Part shown: positions 1-12,949 of the stretch, one piece after another | How the letters are laid out: each line of letters starts with the position of its first letter | Position numbering within the stretch: the stretch's first letter is position 1 | Assembly (NCBI GenBank): GCA_933228675.1 | Contig: OW121740.1 | Span: 157,502,691-157,566,690 of the forward strand | Direction of reading: 5' to 3' | DNA from: Stomorhina lunata | Taxonomy: Eukaryota; Arthropoda; Insecta; Diptera; Rhiniidae | Length of the DNA: 64,000 bases | Notes under the pieces: model-generated | What the model saw: the letters and a program-made list of their open reading frames with translations, nothing else | The model's database searches: none | What the model was told of the DNA's origin: nothing | Position numbers and translations under genes: made by a program

Positions 1-2145
1 TTGGATTAAGATTTGACTTTAGTAAAATTTTGATCAAAATTTGTCTTTGGTAAAATTTTGGTCAAAATTTGTCTTTAGTAAAATTTTGGTCAAAATTTGT
101 CTATAGTAAAATTTTGATCAACATTTTTCTTTAGTAAAATTTTGATCAAAATTTGTCTTTAGTAAAATTTTGATCAAAATTTGTATTTAGTAAAATTTTG
201 ATCAAAATTTGTCTTTAGTAAAATTTTGATCAAAATTTGTCTTTAGTAAAATTTTGATCAAAATTTGTCTTAAGTAAAATTTTGATCAAAATTTGTCTTT
301 AGTAAAATTTTGAACAAAATTTGTCTTTAGTAAAATTTTGATCAAAATTTGTCTTTAGTAAAATTTTGATCAAAAATTTGTTTTTAGTAAAATTATGGTC
401 AAAATTTGTCTTAAGTAAAATTTTGATCAAAATTTGTCTTTAGTAAAATTTTGATCAAAATTTGTCTTTAGTAAAATTATGATCGAAATTTGTCTTTAGT
501 AAAATTTTGATCAAAATTTGTCTTAAGTAAAATTTTGATCAAAATTTGTCTTAAGTAAAATTTTGATCAAAATTTGTCTTTAGTAAAATTTTGTATCAAA
601 ATTTGTCTTTAGTAAAATTTTGATCAAAATTTGTCTTTAGTAAAATTTTGATCAAAATTTGTCTTTAGTAAAATTTTGATCAAAATTTGTCTTAAGTAAA
701 ATTATGATCAAAATTTGTCTTTAGTAAAATTTTGATCAAAATTTGTCTTTAATAAAATTTTGATCAAAATTTGTCTTTAGTAAAATTTTGATCAAAATTT
801 GTCTTTAGTAAAATTTTGAACAAAATTTGTCTTTAGTAAAATTTTGATCAAAATTCCGTAGTAAAATTTTGATCAAAATTTGTCTTTAGTAAAATTTTGA
901 TCAAAATTCCGTAGTAAAATTTTGATCAAAATTTGTCTTTAGTAAAATTTTGATCAAAAATTGTCTTAAGTAAAACTTTAATATAAATTTGACTTAAGTA
1001 AAATTTTAATAAAATTTTGTCCGTAGTAAAATTTTGATAAAAATTAGTCTTTAGTAAAATTTTTAACAAAATTTGTCTTTAGTAAAATTTTGATTAAAAA
1101 TTGTCTTTAGTAAAATTTTTATTAAAATTCGTCTGTAGTAAAATTTTGATCTAAATTTGTGTTTAGTAAAATTTTGATCAAAATTTGTCTTTAGTAAATA
1201 TTTGATCAAAATTTGTCTTCAGTAAAATTTTGATCAAAAATTGTCTTTAGTAAAATTTTGATCAAAATTTGTCTTTAGTAAAATTTTGATCAAAAATTGT
1301 CTTAAGTAAAACTTTAATATAAATTTGACTTAAGTAAAATTTTAATAAAATTTTGTCCGTAGTAAAATTTTGATAAAAATTAGTAAAATTTTTAACAAAA
1401 TTTGTCTTTAGTAAAATTTTGATTAAAAATTGTTTTTAGTAAAATTTTTATTAAAATTACAGACGAATTTAAAATTTTTATCAAAATTTGTCTTTAGTAA
1501 AATTTTGATCAAAATTTGTCTTTAGTGAAATTTTTAACAAAATTTGTCTTTAGTAAAATTTTGATTAAAATTTGTCTTTAGTAAAATTTTGATTAAAATT
1601 TGTCTTTAGTAACATTTTGATCAAAATTTGTATTTAGTAAAATTTTGATCAAAAATTGTCTTTAGTAAAATTTTGATCAAAATTTGTCTTTAGTAAATCT
1701 TTGATCAAAATTTGTCTTTAGTAAAATTTTGATCAAAATTTGTCTTTAGTAAAATTTTAATCAAAATTTGTCTTTAGTAAAATTTTGATCAAAATTTGTC
1801 TTTAGTAAAATTTTTATCAAAATTTGTTTTTAGGAAAATTTTGATAAAAATTTGTCTTTCGTAAAATTTTGATCAAAATTTGTCTTTAGTAAAATTTTGA
1901 TCAAAATTTGTCTTTAGTAAAATTTTGATCAAAAATTGTCTTTAGTAAAATTTTGATCAAAATTTGTCTTTAGTAAATCTTTGATCAAAATTTGTCTTTA
2001 GTAAAATTTTGATCAAAATTTGTCTTTAGTAAAATTTTTAACAAAAATATGTCTTAAGTAAAATTTTGATCAAAATTTGTCTTTAGTAGAATTTTGATTA
2101 AAATTTGTCATTAGTAAAATTTTGATCAAAACATGTCTTATTAGA
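1..2145. repeat. 28-bp AT-rich minisatellite in a Protein kinase D intron
   Basis: About 75 head-to-tail copies of a roughly 28-bp unit fill the visible part of the intron before the first visible kinase exon. The unit contains the perfect 18-bp palindrome AAATTTTGATCAAAATTT followed by a short spacer such as GTCTTTAGTA. Variants have truncated spacers (for example CCGTAGTA near 855 and 910) or mutated palindrome centres. A block at about 1755-1990 recurs almost unchanged downstream of the gene near 7190-7425. The array stops about 30 bp before the splice acceptor. No gene is seen inside it. Confidence 0.95.
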
Positions 2146-2172
2146 CTCTAAAATGTTATTTCTTTATTTTAG

Positions 2173-3012
<840 letters not shown>

Positions 3013-3015
<3 letters not shown>

Positions 3016-3321
3016 CCTGTTAATGGTCAATTATCAAAGGCTGTTACTACCAGCAACAAACAAGCAGAAACTCTACAACTAAACAATTCTCAACAGCCAG
3101 ATGATATACCCGAAACTCCTCAGTTAGAAGAGCAAGAACAACAGCAACAAGAAACTCAACAACAAGCTAAACATTTAGAAAGACGCAAATCCAGTTTACC
3201 TCAAATGGATACCATTGAAACCTGTGGTTGCCGAAGTTTGCCGGGTAAACCCAAAGTAGAAGCTATTGGTGATAAAGCTTTAAAATGGATGCGCTCTCAT
3301 TTGTGTCGTCATATAAAGTGA
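3013..3321 (+). other. Candidate stop-codon readthrough extension of PKD (101 codons)
   Basis: After the TGA at 3013-3015 the same frame runs for 101 sense codons to a second TGA at 3319-3321. The following base is C, giving UGA-C, the leakiest known stop context in flies. Composition is protein-like rather than AT-rich 3' UTR: a Gln/Glu-rich stretch (EEQEQQQQETQQQ), then LERRKSSLPQMD, CGCRSLPGKPK and a basic end MRSHLCRHIK. The sequence turns sharply AT-rich just after the second stop. LERRKS fits the PKD substrate motif (Leu at -5, Arg at -3 from Ser). Alternatives are an isoform that splices around the first stop, a recent stop mutation, or a base error at 3013-3015. Confidence 0.6.
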
Positions 3322-4225
3322 TCGTTTCTTGTTTTTTAAAACTCTGGAATATGTTGAGCTCTCTCTTTTTGCTTAGGCGTCGAAAAGTGGTTGTATGAAT
3401 TATTACTTGTAAGTCTGTTGAGAGTTAAATTAATGGTAAGGCAGCTTGTTAAGAAGATTTAGAACAAAAACAACGATCAAAACTGTATATTTTAGAGAAA
3501 TATTCATATTTTTACAAACTCTCTTTAGCTTTTACGATAATATTTTTTTGAAACCTATAATTGTCACTCTCTATTTTATTACTCTTTAAACTTTTACCTT
3601 AAGAACTCTCTAAATCTCCTTGTATTTTAACAAAAGTACCTTAACTTTTTAACAAAAAATTATGTTAATTATAAATAAGCAAAATACTTAAATAATTTGC
3701 CTAAAAACATTTACATACTATAATTAATAAGAAAAACAATTACTAAATACTTAAAATGACTACATTTTAATTTAAATATAAAAAATAAAAAAAAGGTAAA
3801 ATTTTGAAAAATGCTTCGAATATTAAATTGTGCTAAAAAACAAACTTTATTAATACTTTTTTGCGCAAAATGAACAAATTTATTAACTAAAATTATTAAT
3901 TATAAATTATACATAAACAATTACAAATATATAATATAATATCGATGATAATCTTTACAATATACAAATTACAACATACACAAATAAATACTTACAATAT
4001 ACTTAAGACTCTTGTAAGAGTTTTAACTAAAATAACTACTTAAATATTTGAACAAATAAATGAACAAAAATAAAAATTATTGTAAATTTAAGAGGGTCAT
4101 TATTAATGCTCATAATATTTTCTGAACAAAAATTATAAAAGACACAAATAAAAAATTATTGAAAAAAAGTTTTCAAAAATGTTGTATCATTCAGTGCAAA
4201 TCCGGCTCGAAGGACCATTTTTAAC
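3322..4225 (+). other. PKD 3' flank, probable 3' UTR; no gene seen
   Basis: AT-rich sequence with several AATAAA-like hexamers (for example near 3788, 3983 and 4046). It probably holds the PKD 3' UTR and polyadenylation region. No open frame or RNA gene is recognisable. Confidence 0.5.
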
Positions 4226-4232
4226 CTCATTC

Positions 4233-7200
4233 TAAAATTTATTTTGATCAAAATTTGTCTTTAGTAAAATTTAATAAAAATTGTCTTTAACAAAATTTTG
4301 ATAAAAATTTGTCCGTAGTAAAATGTTGATAAAAATTTGTCTTTCGTAAAATTTTGATCAAAATTTGTCTTTTGTAAAATTTTGATCAAAATTAGTCTTT
4401 AAAAAACTTTTGATCAAAATTTGTCTTTAGTAAAATTTTGATCAAAATTTGTCTTTAGTAAAATTTTGATCAAAATTAGTTTTTAGTAAAATTTTGATCA
4501 AAATTAGTTTTTAGTACTATTTTGATCAAAAATTGTCTTTAATACAATTTTGATAACAATTTGTCTTAAGTAAAATTTTGATCGAAACTTGTCTTAAGTA
4601 AAATTTTGATAAAAATTTGTCTTTAGCAAAATTTTAATCAAAATTTGTCTTTAGCTAAATTTTAGTCAAAAATTGTCTTAAGTAAAATTTGATCAAAATT
4701 TGTCTTTAGTAAAATTTTGATCAAAATTTGTCTAAGTAAAATTTCAATCAAGATTTGTCTTTAGTAAAATTTTTATTAAAATTAGTCTTAAGTAAATATT
4801 TGATCAAAATCTGTCTTTAGTAAAACTTTGAACAAAATTTTGAACAGAAGTTGTTTTTAGTAAAATTTTGATCAAAATTTGTCTATGTAAAATTTTGATC
4901 AAAATTTGTCTTTAGTAAAATTTTGGTCAAAATTTTTCTTTAGTAAAATTTGGATCAAAATATGTCTTTAGTAAAATTTGGATCAAAATTTGTCTTTAGT
5001 AAAATTTTGATCAAAATTTGTCTTTAGTAAAATTTTTATAAAAATTAGTCTTAAGTAAAATTTTGATCAAAAATTGTCTTTAGTAAAATTTTGAACAAAA
5101 TTTTGAACAAAAGTTGTCTTTAGTAAAATTTTTAACAAAATTTGTCTATGTAAAATTTTGATCAAAATTTGTCTTTAGTAAAATTTTGATCAAATTTTGC
5201 CCTTAGTAAAATTTTGATCAAATTTTGCCCTAAGCAAAATTTTGATCAAAATTTGTCTTTAGTAAAATTTAGATCAAAATTGTCTTTAGTAAAATTTTTA
5301 ACAAATTTTGTCTATGTAAAATTTTGATCAAAATTTGTCTTTAGTAAAATTTTGATCAAATTTTGCCCTTAGCAAAATTTTGATCAAATTTTGCCCTTAG
5401 CAAAATTTTGATCAAATTTTGCCCTTAGCAAAATTTTGATCAAAATTTGTCTTTAGTAAAATTTTGATCAAAATTTGTCTTTAGTAAAATTTTGATCAAA
5501 ATTTGTCTTTAGTAAAATTCTGATCAAAATTTGTCTTTAGTAAAATTTTGATCAAAATTTGTCTTTAGTAAAATTTTGATCAAAATTTGTCTTTAATAAA
5601 ATTTTGATCAAAATTTGTCTTCAGTAAAATTTTGATCAAAATTTGTCTTTAGTAAAATTTTGATCAAAATTTGTCTTTAGTAAAATTTTGATCAAAATTT
5701 GTCTTTAGTAAAATTTTGATCAAAATTTGTCTTTAGTAAAATTTTGATCAAAATTTGTCTTTAGTAAAATTTTGATCAAAATTTGTCTTTAGTAAAATTT
5801 TGATCAAAATTTGTCTTTAGTAAAATTTTGATCAAAATTAGTTTTTAGTAAAATTTTGATCAAAATTAGTTTTTAGTACTATTTTGATCAAAAATTGTCT
5901 TTAATACAATTTTGATAACAATTTGTCTTAAGTAAAATTTTGATCGAAACTTGTCTTAAGTAAAATTTTGATAAAAATTTGTCTTTAGCAAAATTTTAAT
6001 CAAAATTTGTCTTTAGCTAAATTTTAGTCAAAAATTGTCTTAAGTAAAATTTGATCAAAATTTGTCTTTAGTAAAATTTTGATCAAAATTTGTCTAAGTA
6101 AAATTTCAATCAAGATTTGTCTTTAGTAAAATTTTTATTAAAATTAGTCTTAAGTAAATATTTGATCAAAAATTGTCTTTAGTAAAACTTTGAACAAAAT
6201 TTTGAACAGAAGTTGTTTTTAGTAAAATTTTGATCAAAATTTGTCTATGTAAAATTTTGATCAAAATTTGTCTTTAGTAAAATTTTGGCCAAAATTTTTC
6301 TTTAGTAAAATTTGGATCAAAATATGTCTTTAGTAAAATTTGGATCAAAATTTGTCTTTAGAAAAATTTTGATCAAAATTTGTCTTTAGTAAAATTTTTA
6401 TAAAAATTAGTCTTAAGTAAAATTTTGATCAAAAATTGTCTTTAGTAAAATTTTGAACAAAATTTTGAACAAAAGTTGTCTTTAGTAAAATTTTTAACAA
6501 AATTTGTCTATGTAAAATTTTGATCAAAATTTGTCTTTAGTAAAATTTTGATCAAATTTTGCCCTTAGTAAAATTTTGATCAAATTTTGCCCTAAGCAAA
6601 ATTTTGATCAAAATTTGTCTTTAGTAAAATTTAGATCAAAATTGTCTTTAGTAAAATTTTTAACAAATTTTGTCTATGTAAAATTTTGATCAAAATTTAT
6701 CTTTAGTAAAATTTTGATCAAATTTTGCCCTTAGCAAAATTTTGATCAAATTTTGCCCTTAGCAAAATTTTGATCAAATTTTGCCCTTAGCAAAATTTTG
6801 ATCAAAATTTGTCTTTAGTAAAATTTTGATCAAAATTTGTCTTTAGTAAAATTTTGATCAAAATTTGTCTTTAGTAAAATTCTGATCAAAATTTGTCTTT
6901 AGTAAAATTTTGATCAAAATTTGTCTTTAGTAAAATTTTGATCAAAATTTGTCTTTAATAAAATTTTGATCAAAATTTGTCTTCAGTAAAATTTTGATCA
7001 AAATTTGTCTGTAGTAAAATTTTGATCAAAATTTGTCTTTAGTAAAATTTTGATCAAAATTTGTCTTTAGTAAAATTTTGATCAAAATTTGTCTTTAGTA
7101 AAATTTTGATCAAAATTTGTCTTTAGTAAAATTTTGATCAAAATTTGTCTTTAGTAAAATTTTGATCAAAATTTGTCTTTAGTAAAATTTTAATCAAAAT

Positions 7201-7750
7201 TTGTCTTTAGTAAAATTTTGATCAAAATTTGTCTTTAGTAAAATTTTTATCAAAATTTGTTTTTAGGAAAATTTTGATAAAAATTTGTCTTTCGTAAAAT
7301 TTTGATCAAAATTTGTCTTTAGTAAAATTTTGATCAAAATTTGTCTTTAGTAAAATTTTGATCAAAAATTGTCTTTAGTAAAATTTTGATCAAAATTTGT
7401 CTTTAGTAAAATTTTGATCAAAATTTGTCTTTAGTAAAATTTTGATCAAAATTTGTCTTTAGTAAAATTTTGATCAAAATTTGTCTTAAGTAAAATTTTG
7501 ATCAAAACTTGTCTTTAGTAAAATTTTGATCAAAAATATTCTTTAGTAAAATTTTCATCAAAATTTGTTTTAAGTAAAATTCTTTAGTAAAATCTTTAGT
7601 AAAATGTTGTTAAAAATTTGTTAAAAACTATTCTTTGGTAAAATTTTGATAAAAATTTAACATTAGTAAAATTTTGTTGAAAATTTTCTTTAGTAAAATT
7701 TTGTTTAAAATTAGTTTTTTTTGTTCAAAATTTCTTTCTGTTAAGTTTTG
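4233..7750. repeat. Second 28-bp minisatellite array with 1.36-kb higher-order repeat
   Basis: The same 28-bp palindromic unit as in the upstream PKD intron. A higher-order block is duplicated in tandem: the variant unit TTAGTACTAT occurs at 4511 and 5873, a period of 1362 bp, and many other private variants recur in the same order (for example the TTTTGCCC units at 5195-5425 and 6557-6787). The array decays gradually between 7540 and 7750. No gene is seen. Confidence 0.95.
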
Positions 7751-7899
7751 ATCATCTGTAAAATAAAAAAAACAACAATTTCGTTTATTAAAATAAATTT
7801 AGTAAATATATTCAAAATTAAAATTTTTCGGTAATAATTACATAATAGTCATGGCAAAGTACATAATTAAATTTAAAAAAACACCTACAAAATTTAACT

Positions 7900-9055
7900 T
7901 TAGGCCCTTATAGTACTGGCAATCCAATCAATGAAAGCTCCAACCCTTGTATAAACTCCTGGCCAACCCGGCAAACCACAGGGTTTTGGACCAAATGACA
8001 CTACACCGGTCAGCACATAAACATCACGATTATCCAATCTTTCAAAAGCGACCAAAGGACCACCTGAATCTCCACTACATGAATCAACGCCCTCTACACC
8101 GCCGGCGCACATTTGGGTATCTTGCAAAAAGATTCTCTTGGAGGCATATTTTTGAACGCAATTATCCAAAGTCCAACCGGTAACGCCAGCCTTCAACTTT
8201 TGAGCACTAGCAGCACCATCTTCGGTCGTACCCCAACCAGTGACATCCATATTAACATTTTCAAATGTCTTGGTACGCATATGGGGTTGAACGGGTAAAC
8301 AAACGGGACTTACGTAATCGGTAAAGGTGACATAACGATCCAGACGTATGAGAGCTATATCATTTAAGTTATTCGAAGCTTGAGGATTATAGTTGGCATG
8401 GAAAGAGATTTGTTCGATGCCAACATCCAAGTGAGGAGGGGCACAATCTTTTTTACCATTAACAGAAATTTCGCAATCTGGACTAGTGGAACGATCCCAT
8501 TCACCCAAACGTATGCCCGAAACACGCCAGTCTGAGGGAATACCACGACCGGTAACACAATGAGCAGCCGTTATAACATAGCGGTTGTTAATTAAGGCAG
8601 CTCCACAATGATGACCCTTTTTATTACCAGCTGTTCGGACATAATACAAATTAATTAAATTTCCCTTTATATTTTCCTTATTTTAAACTTACGTTTTGTA
8701 TATTCTATCAAGGCCAACCAGGGATATTCATCAATCTTTGTCGCTCTACCACCTAAAATACGATTGTCAAAGGAACGTCCACAATCTCGTGTAGAGGGCA
8801 ATAGGTTTAGATTGTTATTTTGTTGAGGCTGTGGCCTGGGTAGATTAAAACGATTTCCACCATCATAACGGCAGCAAACATTAACAGAGCCTCCATATCC
8901 TCCTGGTCCGCACTGACTCAATTGTAGATAACGTGTTTCCGATGGAGATCTCTGTGTATTTCTTAACACTTGCAATAGTGGGGGGCATTGTTTGATGTCA
9001 ATACAAGCTCCACTATTACCATCGGGAGTGATACAGCTGACATCGGGAAAGGAGA
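7900..9055 (-). CDS. Easter-like CLIP-domain serine protease, exons 2 and 3
   Basis: Exon 2 is 8693-9055, the intron is 8631-8692 and exon 3 is 7900-8630 with stop 7900-7902. Joined to the signal exon at 21146-21215 they give 387 codons, close to easter of Drosophila. Exon 2 encodes a CLIP domain (cysteines in SCITPDGNSGACIDIKQC, then QCGPGG and VNVCCR), a Pro/Gln/Asn linker and the activation site FDNR/ILGG. Exon 3 carries the chymotrypsin-fold triad: His in TAAHC, Asp in NDIALIRL and Ser in GDSGGPL. An Asp in GVDSCSG predicts trypsin-like cleavage after Lys or Arg. Segments such as KKDCAPPHLDV, DTQMCAGG and VVSFGPKPCGLPGWPGVYT resemble easter closely. In the family these are secreted zymogens of Toll or melanization cascades. 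It could be easter itself or a paralogue. Confidence 0.93.
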
Positions 9056-9134
9056 CTGTAGTTGAAAGAGATTTTTTTTGATTATTATGGAATAAATTGG
9101 TCGGGGCTGTTCAATGTCGTCCAAGTGTTATATA

Positions 9135-11890
9135 AAAGTTTATATGAAATGCAATTCGTTTCTTAAAAAATTTCTCTATGGAAAATTTTTCGTTCCAAAA
9201 AATTTCTCGATTTCGTCATAAAAAATGTCTCTATAGAAAATAATTCATATTTAATATTTCTCGATAACAATTTTTCTGTAGAAAATTTTTGTTTACAAAA
9301 ATTTTTTGTTATAAAAATTTTTCTATGGAAAATATTTTATTATAAAAATTCTTCCTTTAAAAAACGTTTCGTTATTTAAAATTTTCTATAAAAAATTTTT
9401 CGATGCAAAAATTTATCTATAGAAAATTTTTGGTTTTGAAAAATGTTTCTATAGAAAATTTCTAATTTAAAAAAATTTTTGCTATAAAAAATAATAACGA
9501 AAAATTTTCCATAGAAAAATTTTTATAACGAAAATCTTTTCATAAAAATTTTTATAACGAAAAATTTCCCATAGAAAAATTTTTATAACGAAAAATTTCC
9601 CATAGAAACATTTTTATAACGAAAAATTTTCTATAGAAAAAATTTTATAACTAAAAGTTTTCTATAGAAAAATTTTTATAAAGATTTTTGATTTCGTTAT
9701 AAAAATTGTTCTTCATACAAATTTTTCTATAGAAAATTTTTCTAAAGAAAACTTATAGTTATAAAAAATTTATCTATACAAAATTTTTCGTTATAAAAAA
9801 TTTTTGTATTTTCATTATAAAAAATATTTCCATAGAAAATTTTTAATTATAAAAAATTTTTCTATAGAAAATTTTTCATTATAAAAAATTTTTCATTATA
9901 AAAACTTTTTCTATAGAAAATTTTTCATTATAAAAAATTTTTCTAAAGAAAATTTTTCATCATAAAAAATGTTTCTATAGATAATTTTTCATTATAAAAA
10001 ATTTTTCTATAGAAAATTTTCGTTATAAAAAATTTTTCTATAGAAAACTATTCATTATAAAAAATTTCTCTATAGAAAATTTTTCATTATAACAAATTTT
10101 TCTATAGAAAATTTTTCATTATAAAAAATTTTTCTATAGAAAATTTTTCATTATAAAAAATTTTTCTATAGAAAATTTTTCATTATAAAAAATTTTTCTA
10201 TAGAAAATTTTTCATTATAAAAAATTTTTCTATAGAAAATTTTTCATTATAAAAAATTTTTTATAGAAAACTTTTCGTTATAAAAATTTTTCTATAGAAA
10301 ATTTTTCGTTATAAAAATTTTTCTATTGAAAATTTTTCGTTATAAAAATTTTTCTATAGAAAATTTTTCGTCATAAAAATTTTTCTATAGAAAATTTTTC
10401 GTTATAAAAAATTTTTCTATAGAAAATTTTTCGTTATAAAAAATTTTTCTATAGAAAATTTTTCGTTATAAAAAATTTTTCTATAGAAAATTTTTCGTTA
10501 TAAAAAATTTTTATATAGAAAATTTTTCGTTATAAAAAATTTTTCATTATAAAAACTTTTTCTATAGAAAATTTTTCATTATAAAAAATTTTTCTAAAGA
10601 AAATTTTTCATTATAAAAAATGTTTCTATAGATAATTTTTCATTATAAAAAATTTTTCTATAGAAAATTTTCGTTATAAAAAATTTTTCTATAGAAAACT
10701 ATTCATTATAAAAAATTTCTCTATAGAAAATTTTTCATTATAACAAATTTTTCTATAGAAAATTTTTCATTATAAAAAATTTTTCTATAGAAAATTTTTC
10801 ATTATAAAAAATTTTTCTATAGAAAATTTTTCATTATAAAAAATTTTTTATAGAAAACTTTTCGTTATAAAAATTTTTCTATAGAAAATTTTTCATTATA
10901 AAAAATTTTTTATAGAAAACTTTTCGTTATAAAAAATGTTTCTATAGAAAATTTTTCGTTATAAAAAATTTTTCTATAGAAAATTTTTCGCTATAAAAAT
11001 TTTTCTATAGAAAATTTTTCGTTATAAAAAATTTTTCTATACAAAATTTTTCATTATAAAAAATTTTTCTATAGAAAATTTTTCATTATAAAAAATTTTT
11101 CTATAGAACATTTTTCGTTATAAAAAAATGTTCTATAGAAAAATTTTCGTTATAAAAAAATGTTTTATAGAAAATTTTTTGTTATAAAAAATTTTTCGAC
11201 AGAAAATTTTTCATTATAAAAAATTTCTTTAATGAAAATTTTTCGTTAGGAAAAATGTTCCTTTAGAAAATTTTTCGTTATAACATATTTTTCTACAGAA
11301 AATTTTTCGTTTTTAAAAATTTTTCTGTAGAAAATTTTTCGTTTTAAAAAATGTTTCTATAGAAAATTTTTGGTTATAAAAAATTTTTCTAAAGAAAATA
11401 TTTCGTTATAAAAAATTTTTCTAAAGAAAATTTTTCATTATTAAAAACTTTTCCATAGCAAATTTTTCGTTACAAAATATTTGCTATAGAAAGTTATTCG
11501 TTATAAAAATGTTTCTTTAGAACATTTTTCATTATAAAAAATTTTTCTATAGAAAATTTTTTGTTATAAATAAGTGTTCTATTAAAAATTTTTCTTTTTT
11601 GAAATTTTTATTTATAAACAATTTTTCTATAGAAAATTTTCCGTATAAAAAATGTTTCTAAAGAAAATTTTCCGTTATAAAAATTTTTGGGGAATTGATT
11701 ATTCGAACTTCAAATAGAATTAATTGAAAAAAATCATTAGAAAATTTTTCGTTATAAAAGATTTTTCCACAGTTAATATTTCGTTATAAAAAATTTTTCT
11801 ATAGAAAATTTTTAGTTAAGCAAAGTTTTTAGTTATAAAAAATGTTTCGTTATAAAAAATTGTTTATAGAAAATTTTTTTGTTATAAAAA
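9135..11890. repeat. 32-bp AT-rich minisatellite in protease intron 1
   Basis: Head-to-tail copies of a 32-bp unit, best preserved at 9990-10560 and 10600-11130. Each unit contains a near-palindrome centred on CTATAG (AATTTTTCTATAGAAAATT) joined by CATTATAAAA or CGTTATAAAA. The edges decay gradually. A block is repeated internally: the series TCATTATAACAAATTTTTC occurs near 10083 and 10734. The array begins about 75 bp upstream of the CLIP exon acceptor on the minus strand. Confidence 0.93.
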
Positions 11891-11894
11891 TTTG

Positions 11895-12945
11895 TATGTA
11901 TCATTTATGTTTAATCGAAAATTCTGGGGTAGTTCAAACAAAACGCCAAGGAAAAGCGCAGAGAAAAAGTGAAAACTTAACTGTCCACTAAAATTCTTTT
12001 CCCCTAAGTTTATCGAATACGTTTCCTGGAAACTTCTAATAGTTCGAAGGAAATTTTCGGCTCTGTTAATTTCTAGGTATCTGATAGAGTATATTTGCTA
12101 CAAACCTATTCTTGATAAATATTGATTGTCTTCTGCACCATTGATTTCTATGGAATTACAAGCACGACGAAAACATCGTTTTATAGGAGATGCTTTTTAA
12201 CTGAAATGTCTGTCTCTGAAACCACTGAAATGGACAAAAGACAAAAAGTTATGAAGAATTATTTATTATATATTGGAAAACAGTTCTTCTTTGTCCATTT
12301 TATGAAATACATTTTAAAGCTGCGCATTTAATTGGCCATCAATAACTGCCTTATCTTGTTATTTCTTAAAACAATAATTAAAAATCGAGTACATTGCTCT
12401 TCATCTTTAATTAACAAATTCTGTTTATCATGTCTTCTTCAAAACCAGGTTTAAAACATTAAATTTTGCGTAGGTTTGCAAATGTCCAAAATATACTCTT
12501 AACCTGTATTACAAATTAATAGGATCTCCAAAGATTCTCACTTTAACTAAAAAAACACATATATTATTCGCTGTTTCTCAAGATCAAGATCTTTCTCTGT
12601 TTTTTAACTGGTTTCTAAAACATTCTAAATCAAAATTTCGTACTCCCTGCTGGGAATACACTTGTTGTAAATTGCCAATCATTTTTTAAAAGCTGCATTC
12701 TTTTTTTTCTTGTTTGCTTTTCTGACTGTCTATCACATACCAGTTTCAATTTGGGGGAAAAAAAAACTTAAAATCACGTTTGCTCGTGTTTAAGTTTTAA
12801 GTACTTTTACACTAGAACTTCTTCTTTCTAGCTTCTGCTCATTCCCCTTCTTTAGGTTTAATCCGCTTTTAAAATTAACTTTGCTTATTTAATTTATAAT
12901 CTTGTTTTTTTGGAATATACACACTTTCTTGTTTGTATTAATTTT
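11895..12945. other. Intron sequence without recognised genes
   Basis: Part of the long protease intron. Several short open stretches (12122-12331, 12910-13125) have no signal or domain resemblance and AT-driven composition. I see no gene, repeat array or transposon terminus here. Confidence 0.4.
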
Positions 12946-12949
12946 GAGA

